This document shows positions 1 to 9,798 of a stretch of 64,000 nt of DNA, one piece after another; within the stretch, counting starts at the first letter, position 1, and each line of letters opens with the position of its first letter. This DNA comes from Adiantum capillus-veneris. Its lineage: Eukaryota > Streptophyta > Polypodiopsida > Polypodiales > Pteridaceae. A program made the position numbers and the translations under genes. Location of the stretch: NCBI GenBank assembly GCA_014529385.2, contig CM043951.1, forward strand, positions 112,222,969 through 112,286,968, given 5' to 3'. Below the pieces are notes generated by a model, which was not told the origin of the DNA, did no database searches, and was given only the letters and a program-made list of their open reading frames with translations.

Positions 1-1646
1 CCCAATCATTATAGTCTTGTAGTTGCTTACATTCTTTACATCCCCTCCTTTATGCAAAGGCTTAACCCAATTAGTACTCCAATCATAAGGCATACCGTGT
101 TGAAGTGCAAGGTTGAACATATCACACATCACTCATGGGTAAAATCTCCCGTCCATTTGATCATCTCCGGCTTGATACCTTGAAGATCTCCCGCTTTGCG
201 AGTGGCCAACTTTTCAAGCCCACCGCATACATCCTCAATAGTAAAAAAAGACGGCATACATGGGAGTGAACCATAAAATGGCATTTTTTCAGTATTTTCT
301 TGCTCATATAATTGCCTACAATGTGTGTACATATCCACTAGACTCAAGTTACCAAAATTCTCAACCCGCTTGCCTCTCAAGTTTCTCCAAAACCTTCCAC
401 ATGCATGTGCCTTTTCTTGGACTTGAAATTCTTGTTGCTTTACTTCCCATCTTCTTCTCTTCTTTTGAATCAATTCCTTGTATGTATGCAAATGACTTTG
501 ATAGTTGTCTTTGTCCATAGTTGCATCAAGCTTTATCAAGGACTTACGAGCATCTTGACATTCTTTATCAAACCACCTTTTGCGTGATCTATCTTTGTTG
601 ATACCATGGAGATGCTTTATGGCAAAGCATTCTTCCGCACAAGAACAAATAGCTTTCTTGAAAGCTTCCCATTTAGTTTCCAATGGTGCATCACATTGAA
701 GCTTTGTCATCCATAATTTTTGCTCAACCATTTCAATGTACATTGGTGCCCGTTTGAAATCCATACATAGTGATAACTTCTCTTTCCTTTGGCTGAGATT
801 ATCATGCTTAGTTGCTTCTCCACATGAAAGGTCAATACATAAGGTGCGATGGTCGGATTCCGGGGTCCATTGACCAAACATAAAACTCTTTATGCGATAC
901 ATGATGGCTTCAGAGAGTAGCATATAGTCAATCACACTATCCCCATTATGTCTTCTACATGTAAATCCATTGGTTCCGCTCCACAAAGATACACCATTGG
1001 CAATGAGCATACCCGTGCTATTACACATGTGTAAAAGTAACTTTCCATAGTGATCCGGTTCTTTCTCATCCATTGAGGTACGATCATACAAGTGAACTTC
1101 CTCCAACTCCCTTGAAATGTATGGCATATCAAATTGTTGAGTATCATGTTGCAATGTTTTTGTGCGAGCATTCATATCCCCAAATACAATAAAATCACCT
1201 TCATCTTTGAAATAAGCAATGTCCTCTTCCAAATCAAAAAATGGTTGATCTCTATCCATGCAAGCATAAAAGGGAGAATCATGATGAGGAATGTAGCAAC
1301 CGGCTACAAAAATGGGTGCTCTTTTTGGTGTCATAATTTTCAGCTATACATAACGTTTGTACTTGTCATCTTTCACAATTGATACAAAATCTTCCAATCC
1401 TTTCTTAACCATACATGCTAACCCTCCTTGTCCTCTTCGTTGCTTGAGATTCTTTGACCACATCAATGAATGTACATTGTAATCCTCCAAGCCGTTAATC
1501 CTTTGTGTATCATGCTCCCAAGTTTCAACAAGAAGTACAACATCAGCTTTGCTTGTTAGTTCATCAATGCCAACCCCCGCATTCCATGGGTATCCATTAC
1601 AATTCCAAAAGCATATTTTCAATTGTAACTCGGTCTCATAGGTCAC
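1..1646 (-). pseudogene. LINE ORF2, endonuclease and start of reverse transcriptase (partial)
   Basis: Non-LTR retrotransposon ORF2 reading leftward. The apurinic-type endonuclease is recognisable: a WNCNG block near 1600, a VETW block with the catalytic Glu, GDMNAR near 1180 and SDH near 860, in family order. A linker rich in basic and aromatic residues follows, and from position 120 down to 1 the RT begins (a PLHKGGD...NYKTI block). The frame opens at a GTG (1644-1646), so the true start is uncertain. The frame is broken by a TAG at 1344-1346, where a Trp is expected between RYV and LKI, and by a frameshift around 129-135 just before the RT. The remaining RT lies outside the window. The order and motifs make the LINE assignment secure; this copy cannot make an intact ORF2. 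Confidence 0.9.
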
Positions 1647-1652
1647 GCATCC

Positions 1653-2603
1653 CTATTTGCCTGAGAGACTTGCCTCCTCCTTGGGCACATTTTCTTCATG
1701 AGAGATCTCCTTTTTTTTATTGTTCTTTTCCTCATATGCCTTGCGACGCATATTTTGTTGCTTAATAGTGCGATCTTCACATACAAAACATTTTGTATCC
1801 CTCAAATAGATCCAACTATTATCAAGGATAATCTTTCGCTTGGTCTCATCCGGCATGGTGCATACAATTGGCCGTTCTCCCAAGCGAGGAGCTCCTTGCT
1901 TCCCCACTCTATGTGCTCCATAGACCATAACTCCGGACATGCCAAAGTGGGTTTTGAAGAAATCTTCAATAACAATGGCAAGAGAAGGAGGTGTCTCTAA
2001 CTTCTCTTTGGGAATTCCACGAATAACAATGTTCTTGGAACGTCGCTCCCGTTCCTTCAACTCCTCCACATCCACATTCTCAACATTCTTTGTTTGAACC
2101 ATAGCTTGCATGAGTGAGGAATTAGAAACCACATTGCTACCACATACATCAGCCCAAGACTTGTTTGTGCATACATTTTTCATGTCGCATACATCCCGGC
2201 TCATAGTGTCAAATTTCTCCTCTTTCAATACATGGTCATGCTCTACTTTGCTCATCCGCTCCTTCAAAGCATTCAAGTCCACCAGAGAGCGTTTACATTC
2301 CTTGACTTCCTCTTCAAGTTGCATCAAACGTGTTGTTTGCATCTCAAGTGTCCTCTTGAGATTCTCATTCTCAACCACAAGTACCCTTAGTGTGCCATTC
2401 TCCATTGCAAGTGCTCGTAAGTCTTCGCCTTGTTTTTTTACGGTCTCTTGCAATGATACCAAGTACGCCATGATCATGGTTTCCGATGTCGTTGGTTGGG
2501 TGGTTGTGTTGCTATCTCCACACTTAGGAGATTTTGGATCATTTTCCACAATGGTTGTGGACCTTGTTGAAGAAGAAGAACCCTTGCGAGTGCCGGAAGA
2601 CAT
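1653..2603 (-). CDS. LINE ORF1 protein with coiled coil and RRM-like domain
   Basis: A 316-residue ORF directly upstream of ORF2. Residues 1-40 are Ser/Thr-rich, 45-135 form a heptad-rich coiled coil (LEEEVKE and neighbours), and about 188-290 resemble the RNA-binding RRM of L1-type ORF1 proteins (KNIVIRGIP; then a block with FVCEDRT followed by a basic tail). Such proteins bind element RNA and form trimers in LINE ribonucleoproteins. The start is the ATG at 2601-2603. The ORF ends in TAG at 1653-1655, and the ORF2 reading frame continues in the same frame only three codons later, so ORF1 and ORF2 are one frame separated by a single stop. The ORF is otherwise open, unlike ORF2. Confidence 0.8.
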   Translation of the reverse strand: MSSGTRKGSSSSTRSTTIVENDPKSPKCGDSNTTTQPTTSETMIMAYLVSLQETVKKQGEDLRALAMENGTLRVLVVENENLKRTLEMQTTRLMQLEEEVKECKRSLVDLNALKERMSKVEHDHVLKEEKFDTMSRDVCDMKNVCTNKSWADVCGSNVVSNSSLMQAMVQTKNVENVDVEELKERERRSKNIVIRGIPKEKLETPPSLAIVIEDFFKTHFGMSGVMVYGAHRVGKQGAPRLGERPIVCTMPDETKRKIILDNSWIYLRDTKCFVCEDRTIKQQNMRRKAYEEKNNKKKEISHEENVPKEEASLSGK

Positions 2604-2829
2604 TGTATGTAAAATAGGAGATGAGAATCAATTTTGTTGAACCTGTTCACTTCAGAAATGCTGCTACAAAAACGCCTTCCATAACTCTGAAAATTTCTGT
2701 CTTTACATCAATGCGTAGAGGACTTTGTGCTCTTCGATTGAGGCTATAGATCACCCAAATCGAAGTTTGGATGAAGAAGTTATGATCAAAAGAGTGGACT
2801 GCTGTCTACTAGGTCAAAACACGGCTGCA
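2604..2829 (-). other. Non-coding leader upstream of LINE ORF1
   Basis: About 225 bp between the ORF1 start and the GA microsatellite. No gene is visible. By position it is the likely 5' UTR and promoter region of the LINE; the true 5' end of the element cannot be fixed because the flank is simple sequence. Confidence 0.4.
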
Positions 2830-2831
2830 CT

Positions 2832-2867
<36 letters not shown>

Positions 2868-2902
2868 GAGAGAAATAGAGAGAAAGAGAGGGAGAGAGAG
2901 AA

Positions 2903-2944
<42 letters not shown>

Positions 2945-2967
2945 GAGAGAGAATGGAGAGAGAGAGA
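2830..2967. repeat. (GA)n microsatellite
   Basis: Nearly pure GA repeats with a few AAATAGA and AATGGA interruptions. Open frames across it on both strands are low-complexity (Arg/Glu or Ser/Leu) and are not genes. Confidence 0.95.
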
Positions 2968-2982
2968 GAGAAAGAGTAAAAC

Positions 2983-3209
2983 ATAAACAAAAATGCACAC
3001 ACACATACATAAACAAAGAATGCACACACACATTGAGAGAGGAAAAGAGAGAGAGAGCATGCATAAACAAAAAATGCACACATTGAGAGAGGAAAAGAGA
3101 GAGAGAACATGCATAAACAAAAAACGCACACATTGAGAGAGGAAAAGAGAGAGAAAACATGCATAAACAAAAAAACGCACCCACATTGAGAGAGAAAAAG
3201 AGAGAAACT
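2983..3209. repeat. About 50-bp minisatellite, four units
   Basis: Four tandem units, each holding a CATAAACAAA block, a GCACACATTGAGAGAGG block and a GA tail. The units differ by small substitutions and length changes. The array grades into the adjacent GA microsatellite and looks like an expansion from it. Confidence 0.85.
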
Positions 3210-3257
3210 AATTTAACGTCGTAGGAAACTAATTAAAATTAAAAGACCTAAAGATCT

Positions 3258-3330
3258 AGCCGACGAGGAGTTGAACTCAAGACCTATTATTCAAGAGGGA
3301 AATGGCATAACCAATCTATCATACTTGGCA
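3258..3330 (-). other. tRNA-like sequence (degenerate tRNA or SINE head)
   Basis: On the minus strand, an A-box-like TGATAGATTGG (3311-3321) lies 33 nt upstream of a B-box-like AGTTCAACTCC (3267-3277), the spacing of a tRNA. The T-stem pairing is poor and I cannot close a convincing acceptor stem. It is therefore either a decayed tRNA or the promoter head of a tRNA-derived SINE. The assignment is tentative. Confidence 0.25.
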
Positions 3331-3469
3331 TGGGTGATAGAAAGGTTATACCATTTATCTCTTTTTATTGGCACACACATCCACACACGCGCACACACAC
3401 AAGAAGAAGAGAGTTATAACATCGTAGGAAACTATCCTAAAAGACGTTAAAGATTAGGTTAGATGTAGA

Positions 3470-3597
3470 CTTACGTTAAATTATATTTAGGTTTATTTAG
3501 GTTAAATTAGATTAGATTTAGGTTTATTTTTAGTTAGATTTACGTTTATTTATGCTAGATTTAGATTTACGTTATATTAGATTAGATTTAGGTCTCC
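3470..3597. repeat. Degenerate TTAGATTTAGG-type short repeat
   Basis: AT-rich stretch made of variants of TTAGATTTAGGTT with an irregular period. The units resemble the plant telomere repeat TTTAGGG only superficially, and I find no run of exact telomere units. The first recognisable transposase exon starts at its right edge. Confidence 0.6.
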
Positions 3598-6071
3598 ATA
3601 GACTGCGATACCTGCATGAAGCGGGTGAAGAAAGCCCTCAATGGAATGCTTTGATCAGAGGCATTCTAATGTGGACCATGCATGACTATCCCGGGCTAAC
3701 AGAATGCTCAGGTGATCTATTGACACTCCTCACTCAGACACTGTAAATCTTGTTTTTTCCCATAGTTGATCTATTATAATGTGTATACATGCAGGGCTTC
3801 AACCAAGCGGATACAGAGCATGTGTCACATGTGGACCTAGACTGAATGCACATAGGGCGCCCTCACTGAAGAAGCAAATCTACGAAGGTCATCAAGCGTA
3901 TCTTCCAGAGAATCATGTGTTACGCGACGGATTTTTGGGAAGAGAGCCACCAAGGATGTCTGCACAAGCATGGTTAGAGCAGAAGGGGATGTGCGATGAC
4001 GGATTGCCTCCAGGGATGAAGATACTAGCTCTATGGTACGAGTTACCATACTGGCCCTGACTCATGATCAATCACTTGCTCGATCCAATGCACATATTCA
4101 AGAATGTGGGTAATCTACTATGGGACCATCTGACCATTAAGAAAGATACTTTCGGAGCTAGAGTTGACCTTAGAAATGTGGATCGTATGGAGCAATATTG
4201 GCCGCAAACAGCGTCTGAAGGATCGATAAAACTCCCTAAAGCACCATGGATTTTCACACGAGCCCAAGAACGCAAAGTAAAAGAGACCATTCGATCTTTG
4301 CGGACCCCCACTGGCGTAATACACTCGCTCCGAACGTGTTTTACTAAAGAAGGAAAGCTTACCGGTTTGAAGTCACACGATTGGCATAAAATGTGTCAGG
4401 TACGTTCATAGTGGACTTTAATATCATTGCATAAAATGTGGACTTTAATATCATTGCTGCACATACTTTACAGTTTATTTTATCGGTTGCCATGGAGGGA
4501 TGTTTGTCTCTCGACATCCGTAACACAATCTACAAACTTGCAAAGCTGGTGCAATGGATCTCACAAAAGGAGATCAACGTAGACTCCATACCATTCGCCA
4601 AACTAAATGCTGCGGAGCTTGTGTGCATGTTTGAGAAACATTTTCCTACTACCATGCTAACCATTCAGGTGCATCTTCTTGTTCACATAGTTGATGAGGT
4701 GGAAATAGATGACACAGTTCATTCCAGATGGATGTTCTTCTTAGAACGTTTCATGAAAACGCTTAAGGGATATATGCGTCAAAAGGCACGTCCGGAGGGT
4801 AGCATGGCAGAAGGTTAGTTGGTATCAGATTCCCTATTGTACATTGGAGAGTGGCTAGACGGATTTGATAAAGCCCGGGACACGCTATGGCGAACCATAG
4901 ATGATGAGCGCATATATGGGATTGTCATGTGCAATCTACGTGTTGAGAAGAAGATGACGGAAGATCTAGAGGCTAAAATCAACCGATTTTGCATGCTTCA
5001 CAATCCAGTGATGCAAAAGTGGATTTCACAATATGAGGATGCAAAGCAAGAGCGACAAAGGGCACGAATCGAGTTGAGATGGGGAAGACGACCACCGATG
5101 CACTATCCGATGGTTCTGGAGAGCCTACCAACCTTCATGAGCTTAAGATGGTTGCACAACCAATTGAAAAGCGCACAACAATGCGGTGACGAAGTGACTG
5201 AGGAAGAGTGGGAGTACTCTCGGGGTTGCGCGACCAAGGTAAGTTTGCAATGTACGACTAGCTAGTGACTTTATTTCTAAACGTTTGAACGGCCACTCAT
5301 AATCTTTGTTCTTTGTAGTATAAGTCATACACAGCAGCATGGTGTAAAGGTCGACATTTTAGGGTGGAACGAATCGACAAAAAGCGTTTTACTCAAGATT
5401 GTGGAATCATGGCAAAATTTGAACAGTCTAGTCGACGACGTTCCTCTGATGCAGATCCCGTGGTGGCGGAACTCACTTACTTCGGCACGCTGCAAGATAT
5501 TTTGAGGATCGATTACAGAGGATTTTTTGTCGACTTGTTCGACGTGCAATGGTTCAAGATAATCATGGAGGGTCGCAACGCTATTGTGCGTAGAGGAGAG
5601 TCTAGTTTTCTTGAGGTGGATTCTACTAAGAAATGCACTGACCTAAGAGACACTTTCGTACTACCCGAGCATTGTGAACAAGTAAGTATGTAAATAGTTA
5701 ACATCCCCCTTTTACAAGTTATGTGCTTGAAAGCTCTCATGTAAGTTATGTGGCTCTGGCAGGTAATATTTCATCCTACAAAGTCTACATCAAACTGGTG
5801 GTACGTCATAGAGGTAGCCCCTCGTAGTGCAAGGACGTATGAAGGCTACCATGTGCCAATCACAACGGCATCAATGGAGGAGATCAGAGAAGATGCTCAA
5901 TCAGAAGCCGCTGCGGTGGTGCCAGACGAGCATCAAGATGCTACTACTCTATATGGGGTGCATGCAGAGGAGCTACAAAATGAAACAGAGGATATGTGTT
6001 TAAACGGAGAGCTCTATATAGATATAGGAAGTTATGCTGAGTTATGCGAGGATGAGAGAGAGATCTCTTAA
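3598..6071 (+). pseudogene. TNP2-like CACTA transposase, copy 1 (5'-truncated, intron-containing)
   Basis: Exon model: 3598(?)-3711, 3795-4399, 4474-5238, 5319-5681, 5763-6071, with GT-AG junctions that keep the frame. Exon 1 holds the MWTMHDYPGL block (family WTINDFPAYG). Exon 2 holds the CVTCGP pair, a GHQAYLP block and LDPMHIFKN (family LDVMHIEKN), ending in LKSHDWHKMCQ. Exon 3 matches DUF4218 (HLLVHIVDEVE, RWMFFLERF, PEGSMAEG). Exons 4-5 match DUF4216 (TYFGTLQDI, FDVQWF, CEQ then VIFHP). In-frame TGA at 4058-4060 and TAG at 4816-4818 (Trp in copy 2) break it. The N-terminal exons with the first part of the catalytic domain are absent. The intron at 4400-4473 carries a short direct duplication of GTGGACTTTAATATCATTGC. 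Confidence 0.9.
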
Positions 6072-6341
6072 AGCCACAAATATTGTATTTGAACAATTTT
6101 GCTCCGTGTTGTAAAATCTCTGGCTCTCTAAGTACCTTCCATGGTGTATAACGCTCTTTTCTACTCGCGCTCACATCTTTTTATTGAAAATTCTGAGTTT
6201 TCGACTTTCCTCTTCTATCACTCAATTCATTGCATCATTGTATTTATATGCATCATTACGTCATTGTATTTAATGGTCTTTGCGTCATTGTCTACTCTAT
6301 TCATTCAATATTAAGTTTAAATATTCGTGTGTTTAATGCAG
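6072..6341 (+). other. Non-coding gap between the two CACTA genes
   Basis: About 270 bp of AT-rich DNA after the transposase stop. It ends in a good splice acceptor (TTTAATGCAG at 6332-6341) just before the ATG of the next exon, so an upstream non-coding exon of the second gene may lie here. Nothing else is visible. Confidence 0.4.
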
Positions 6342-6343
6342 GT

Positions 6344-6910
6344 ATGGATGATGAGGAGTTTCTTTCTTCTTTGTCACCGGAGCAGAGACAGTGGTACGTG
6401 GAGCGTCATCGCTCTGGCGCATCATCGCGCGTTCCTACTCCATCCGCATCTCCCTCTATTTCGGAGCAATCGGCACGCTCCGAAGCTTCGGCGTCGACGA
6501 GCCGAGCTTCACACTCGTCTAGACACCGGCGCTCTAGTGGTGGCGGTGGCGGTTGTTGTGGGGATTCCGCCACCGATGCCTCCACACCGCCTCGTGTTCG
6601 ACGAGGCTCTTTACCCTCCCCTTCTTTGCCCGTCCCCACACCAGCCACAGCATCGCCATCTACGCCAGGTTTTGCACGGCTGACTGTTCCTAGCAGCTAC
6701 ACACCTCTACCTACTCCGCCAGGAGCCACCCCACTCGACACTCCTCGCTTCGGGGCCCAGACGCCGGTGGAGACACCTGACGTCCGTACCCCCATCGACA
6801 CGCCGCTAGAGACCCCTGCTGGGACACCCAGGTTCACGCGTCACCGGCCAGAGGCATTAGGAGATTTCGGAGGTCTTTTGGAGGGCCTTTTGGAAGAGAG
6901 AGGAAAATAA
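6344..6910 (+). CDS. Ser/Pro/Thr-rich exon of the second CACTA gene
   Basis: The ATG lies two bases after a splice acceptor. It opens a 188-residue frame: an acidic/aromatic start (MDDEEFLSSLSPEQRQWYVE), then a long Ser/Pro/Thr low-complexity segment with a Gly run, and an acidic C-terminus (EALGDFGGLLEGLLEER). No catalytic domain is visible. Its place after TNP2 and before the Transposase_24-like exons suggests it is the N-terminal part of the TnpA-like protein, separated from the rest by the foldback insertion, or a separate accessory protein. GC content is clearly higher than in the neighbours. It is undisrupted. Confidence 0.5.
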   Translation: MDDEEFLSSLSPEQRQWYVERHRSGASSRVPTPSASPSISEQSARSEASASTSRASHSSRHRRSSGGGGGCCGDSATDASTPPRVRRGSLPSPSLPVPTPATASPSTPGFARLTVPSSYTPLPTPPGATPLDTPRFGAQTPVETPDVRTPIDTPLETPAGTPRFTRHRPEALGDFGGLLEGLLEERGK

Positions 6911-7261
6911 GCTCCTCCAATGAGAGAAGAGCCTACGTTACGTAGAAAAATAGATTGATATTAACAAAAATATAAAAGGTGTCCCTCTCCTCATTTAATA
7001 ATCTAGTGGTCCTTGAAGACGATCACTCTCTTTCATTTAATGCGAGCACCTTTTTTGGAAGGTAGATGTGGTGCATTTGATACGGCTTATGTCATCACTA
7101 AAATTCAAAAAGTTACAAAACTATCAAGTGGTGGAAGGTTTTTGAAACTTTTGATACTGTCAATGCGTCCGGAACGCCCAAATATCCTAGAAATGAATGT
7201 CCAATTGCCTAGCTCCGACATCCAAAGAGGCAAAGACTGTCAAAAACCCCTAAAAGAACAT

Positions 7262-7336
7262 TTTACTAATGGCGCGCGAGGGGGCATTCCAAAATTTTGG
7301 AATGCCTCATCACGCGCCGTTAGTAAAAAGCCCCTT
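7262..7336. repeat. GGCGCG hairpin 1
   Basis: An imperfect palindrome: TACTAATGGCGCGCG on the left pairs with CACGCGCCGTTAGTA on the right, around a second internal palindrome GCATTCCAAAATTTTGGAATGC. The outer block recurs at 7918 and 8158. Confidence 0.85.
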
Positions 7337-7508
7337 TTTTTTTCTTTTAGAGAGCTTTTTGAGAGGAAAATGTCAAAAAATCTCTAAAAAGGCCTCCATC
7401 TATCACATAGGTTTTTTCTTCATTATCTTAGCCTTAGAGATCATAATTTCGGGTCTATAAGAGTGAGCACGCACACCCATTGTTACAATTTAACAAAGTG
7501 CATTTTGA

Positions 7509-7551
<43 letters not shown>

Positions 7552-7691
7552 ATATATATATATATAGCATACACACAAACACACAAAGACACAAATATAA
7601 CATACACACACACAGACAGAGACACACACACTCACAAACACACAGACACACAAATATAACATACACACACACACACACACAAACACAAAGA

Positions 7692-7745
<54 letters not shown>
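7509..7745. repeat. Compound CA / TA / CT microsatellite
   Basis: Runs of CA (7509-7550), TA (7551-7566), interrupted CA (7567-7690) and CT (7695-7745) form the core of the foldback element. Frames through it are low-complexity only. Confidence 0.95.
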
Positions 7746-7748
<3 letters not shown>

Positions 7749-7917
7749 CTATAGGCACGCGTAGGGAGGCACAACCGGTGTGCATGTCTCTATGCGCGCC
7801 TTTAGTACTGTGCATCCACCAGTGTATGTGTTTATGTGTGTATGTGTGAGTGTTATAGAGAGAGGAAGTAAGGCGGGGGAAAGAGAGAGAGAGAGAGAGT
7901 CTTTCTGTTACCTTATA

Positions 7918-7976
7918 CTAACGGCGCGAGGAGGTGTTTTTGGAGGTCAAAACATGCTCCACGCGCGCCGTTAGTA
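7918..7976. repeat. GGCGCG hairpin 2
   Basis: TACTAACGGCGCG on the left and CGCGCGCCGTTAGTA on the right, about 30 bp apart, between the two microsatellite blocks of the foldback element. Confidence 0.85.
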
Positions 7977-8024
7977 ATGGGAGTCTCTCACTCTCTCTCT
8001 TTTTAAATATGCTAAGCTATAGAA

Positions 8025-8025
<1 letters not shown>

Positions 8026-8079
<54 letters not shown>
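8026..8079. repeat. (GA)n microsatellite
   Basis: About 27 perfect GA units inside the foldback element, followed by ordinary sequence. Confidence 0.95.
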
Positions 8080-8080
<1 letters not shown>

Positions 8081-8157
8081 ATGGTGCAAAAGTGCAATAG
8101 AGAAACATGGGTAGGCTTTCTTGAAAGATAATTGTCCAAAAATCACTAAAAGGAGCT

Positions 8158-8222
8158 TTGTACTAACGGCGCGCAGAGGGGCATTCTAGCATTTTAGAAT
8201 GCCTCCTCGCGCGTCTTAAGTA
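8158..8222. repeat. GGCGCG hairpin 3
   Basis: TACTAACGGCGCGC pairs imperfectly with GCGCGTCTTAAGTA around GCATTCTAGCATTTTAGAATGC. It is the inverted-arm counterpart of hairpin 1. Confidence 0.85.
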
Positions 8223-8607
8223 AAAAGTCCATTTTTTGGGGTTTTTTGACATTTTTTGCCTCTCCGGATGTCGGAATGAGACAAGTAGACATTTGTTTTT
8301 AGGGTATTTTGGCGTTCCGGACGCATTCGTGGTGTCAAAAGCCTCAAAATCCATCACTATTTGACAATTTGTGACTTTTCAACTTTCACTGATGACATAA
8401 GCTGCCTTGAATGCGACGCACCTGCCTCCTGAAAAAGACGCTCACATTAAATAAAAAAGTGACCGTTTTCAAGGACGATTGGGAACATAAATCTACTTTT
8501 TAAAGTGTCTGGTTGTCCTTTTGGACGTACTCACAAGGTGCAAGTGCATTTAAAAAAAGTTTCTAGAGAGAGAAATATAATTTCTTACAAGGCCCTCCAA
8601 ATGACCT

Positions 8608-9422
8608 CCGAAATTTTCTAATGGCTTGCCTTACTCCGTCGACTTGAGCGGCGGCATCATCATGGATGATGATGGCAAGAAGGTGATCTCGCGCATGCGT
8701 GGTCTTTGCTCTCAGCTGTTTAGACACTACATACTAAACAAATGGATTGAAGTACCAAGTGATTTAAAAAACAGAGTCATCAGCATACTTCATGATGAGT
8801 TTCCCGTTCCAACACGGGATCAGCGCTTCAATGAAGACCTGATGAAGATTCGAATGCGCGAATACTGCAAACACAAGCGTTCCGAAGTGCAAAAAGCAAT
8901 CAAGCATGGGTGGAACAGGCCAGATTGGCTGGCCAAAGAAGATTGGAAGAATGCGAAGAAAGCAGCGCGCGAGAATCCCGACAAGTGGAAGCAACAAAAG
9001 GATGCAGCCAGAGCGCGAGTAGAGGCAGGGAGCTCGCACCACTTGGGGAGCGGTGGATGGGCATCATTTGAGGCCGATTTTGTAAGTGTTTTTGCATTGC
9101 TCTTTATGTTCGATAGTTTAGGGTTTATGAGTTTTTTAATTCTAACATAATAAATTCTTTGTATGTTTTGGCAGTGGTCGATGACAAGACGTGATCCCAC
9201 ACCGTACGAGCGCGAGTATGCAGGCAGGAAGGGTTTAAAAGCCCTGATGGACATTCTCAGTTCTCGCGGTGGCATGGTTAGTATTAGGGTTTACTCTTTT
9301 CTATTTTTTGTATTGTTTTATAAATGTCGTTATATGTTTATACTTACTGAAAGCTGTCTTATTGTCTATTTTTGCAGAATCCGACAGATACGCCGCTTGG
9401 ACGCAATGAGACGTCTGACTAG
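8608..9422 (+). CDS. TnpA/Transposase_24-like protein of CACTA element
   Basis: Three exons: 8608-9081, 9175-9276 and 9378-9422, with GTAAGT/GCAG, GTTAGT/GCAG junctions and a continuous frame to TAG at 9420-9422. The first in-frame Met is at 8662 (MDDDGKK), but an upstream exon is possible. The protein shows the plant Transposase_24 pattern: FRHYILNKWIEVP, a basic helical middle (KRSEVQKAIKHGW...W), then SSHHLGSGG...F and a downstream TRRDPTPYEREYAGRKG, where family members have a histidine-glycine block and a GRxPS-like block. Such proteins are thought to bind subterminal repeats and assist excision. I see no premature stop, unlike the neighbouring transposase. Membership is inferred from pattern and context. 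Confidence 0.65.
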
Positions 9423-9798
9423 ACGACGTCAGTTTAGCCATAGCTAGATAGCATTAGTTTAGGGTTTCTCATAGCTTATGTATCATGAGACGGATTTTAT
9501 ACGTCTTTTTGAACCATGTATATTAGTACATTTGTCACCGCAGTTCATTTTGCCAATCAATTCTTTATGCCGATGATGTTGTACAATTGTCATTATTACA
9601 TTTGCCAATCAATTCATTTTGCCTATGATGTGTACAATTGTCAATTTTACGCTTGTCAATTTTGCAAACAATGCGTCTTGTGGGTGACTATTTTGCGTCT
9701 ATTATCTACCCTTGCATTTTTTTTAAAAAGTGAATCAAGTACAATATGGTTGATGGGTGGCAGGGCATTCAACGTCCTGTCACCAGAAAAAAATTCTC
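9423..9798. other. Non-coding 3' region of CACTA element 1
   Basis: AT-rich sequence with short direct repeats of TTTTGCCAATCAATTC-type and TGTACAATTGTCA blocks at about 9540-9660. No gene is seen. Confidence 0.5.

Larger units (their letters stand above)
6975..8535. mobile_element. Long foldback (inverted-repeat) element
   Basis: The left arm (about 6975-7340) and right arm (about 8157-8535) are imperfect inverted copies of each other. Shared blocks include TCCTTGAA, GCTTATGTCATCA, AATGCGTCCGGAACGCC, CCGACATCC and the GGCGCG hairpins at the inner ends. The centre is simple sequence (CA, TA, CT and GA runs) with a third GGCGCG hairpin. There is no coding capacity. Terminal inverted repeats of about 300-360 bp resemble Mutator-like or foldback elements. 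I could not define a target duplication, so the outer limits are approximate. An alternative is an inverted duplication of CACTA subterminal sequence. Confidence 0.65.

Noticed and set aside
2725-3186. Open frames of 84-132 residues on both strands
   Set aside because: They are translations of GA microsatellite and minisatellite sequence (Arg/Glu or Ser/Leu runs).
3470-3597. Interstitial telomere repeat
   Set aside because: TTTAGG-like units are present, but there are no runs of exact TTTAGGG; spacing is irregular.
7483-8131. Cys/Val-rich and Arg/Glu-rich open frames
   Set aside because: By-products of CA, CT and GA microsatellites within the foldback element.
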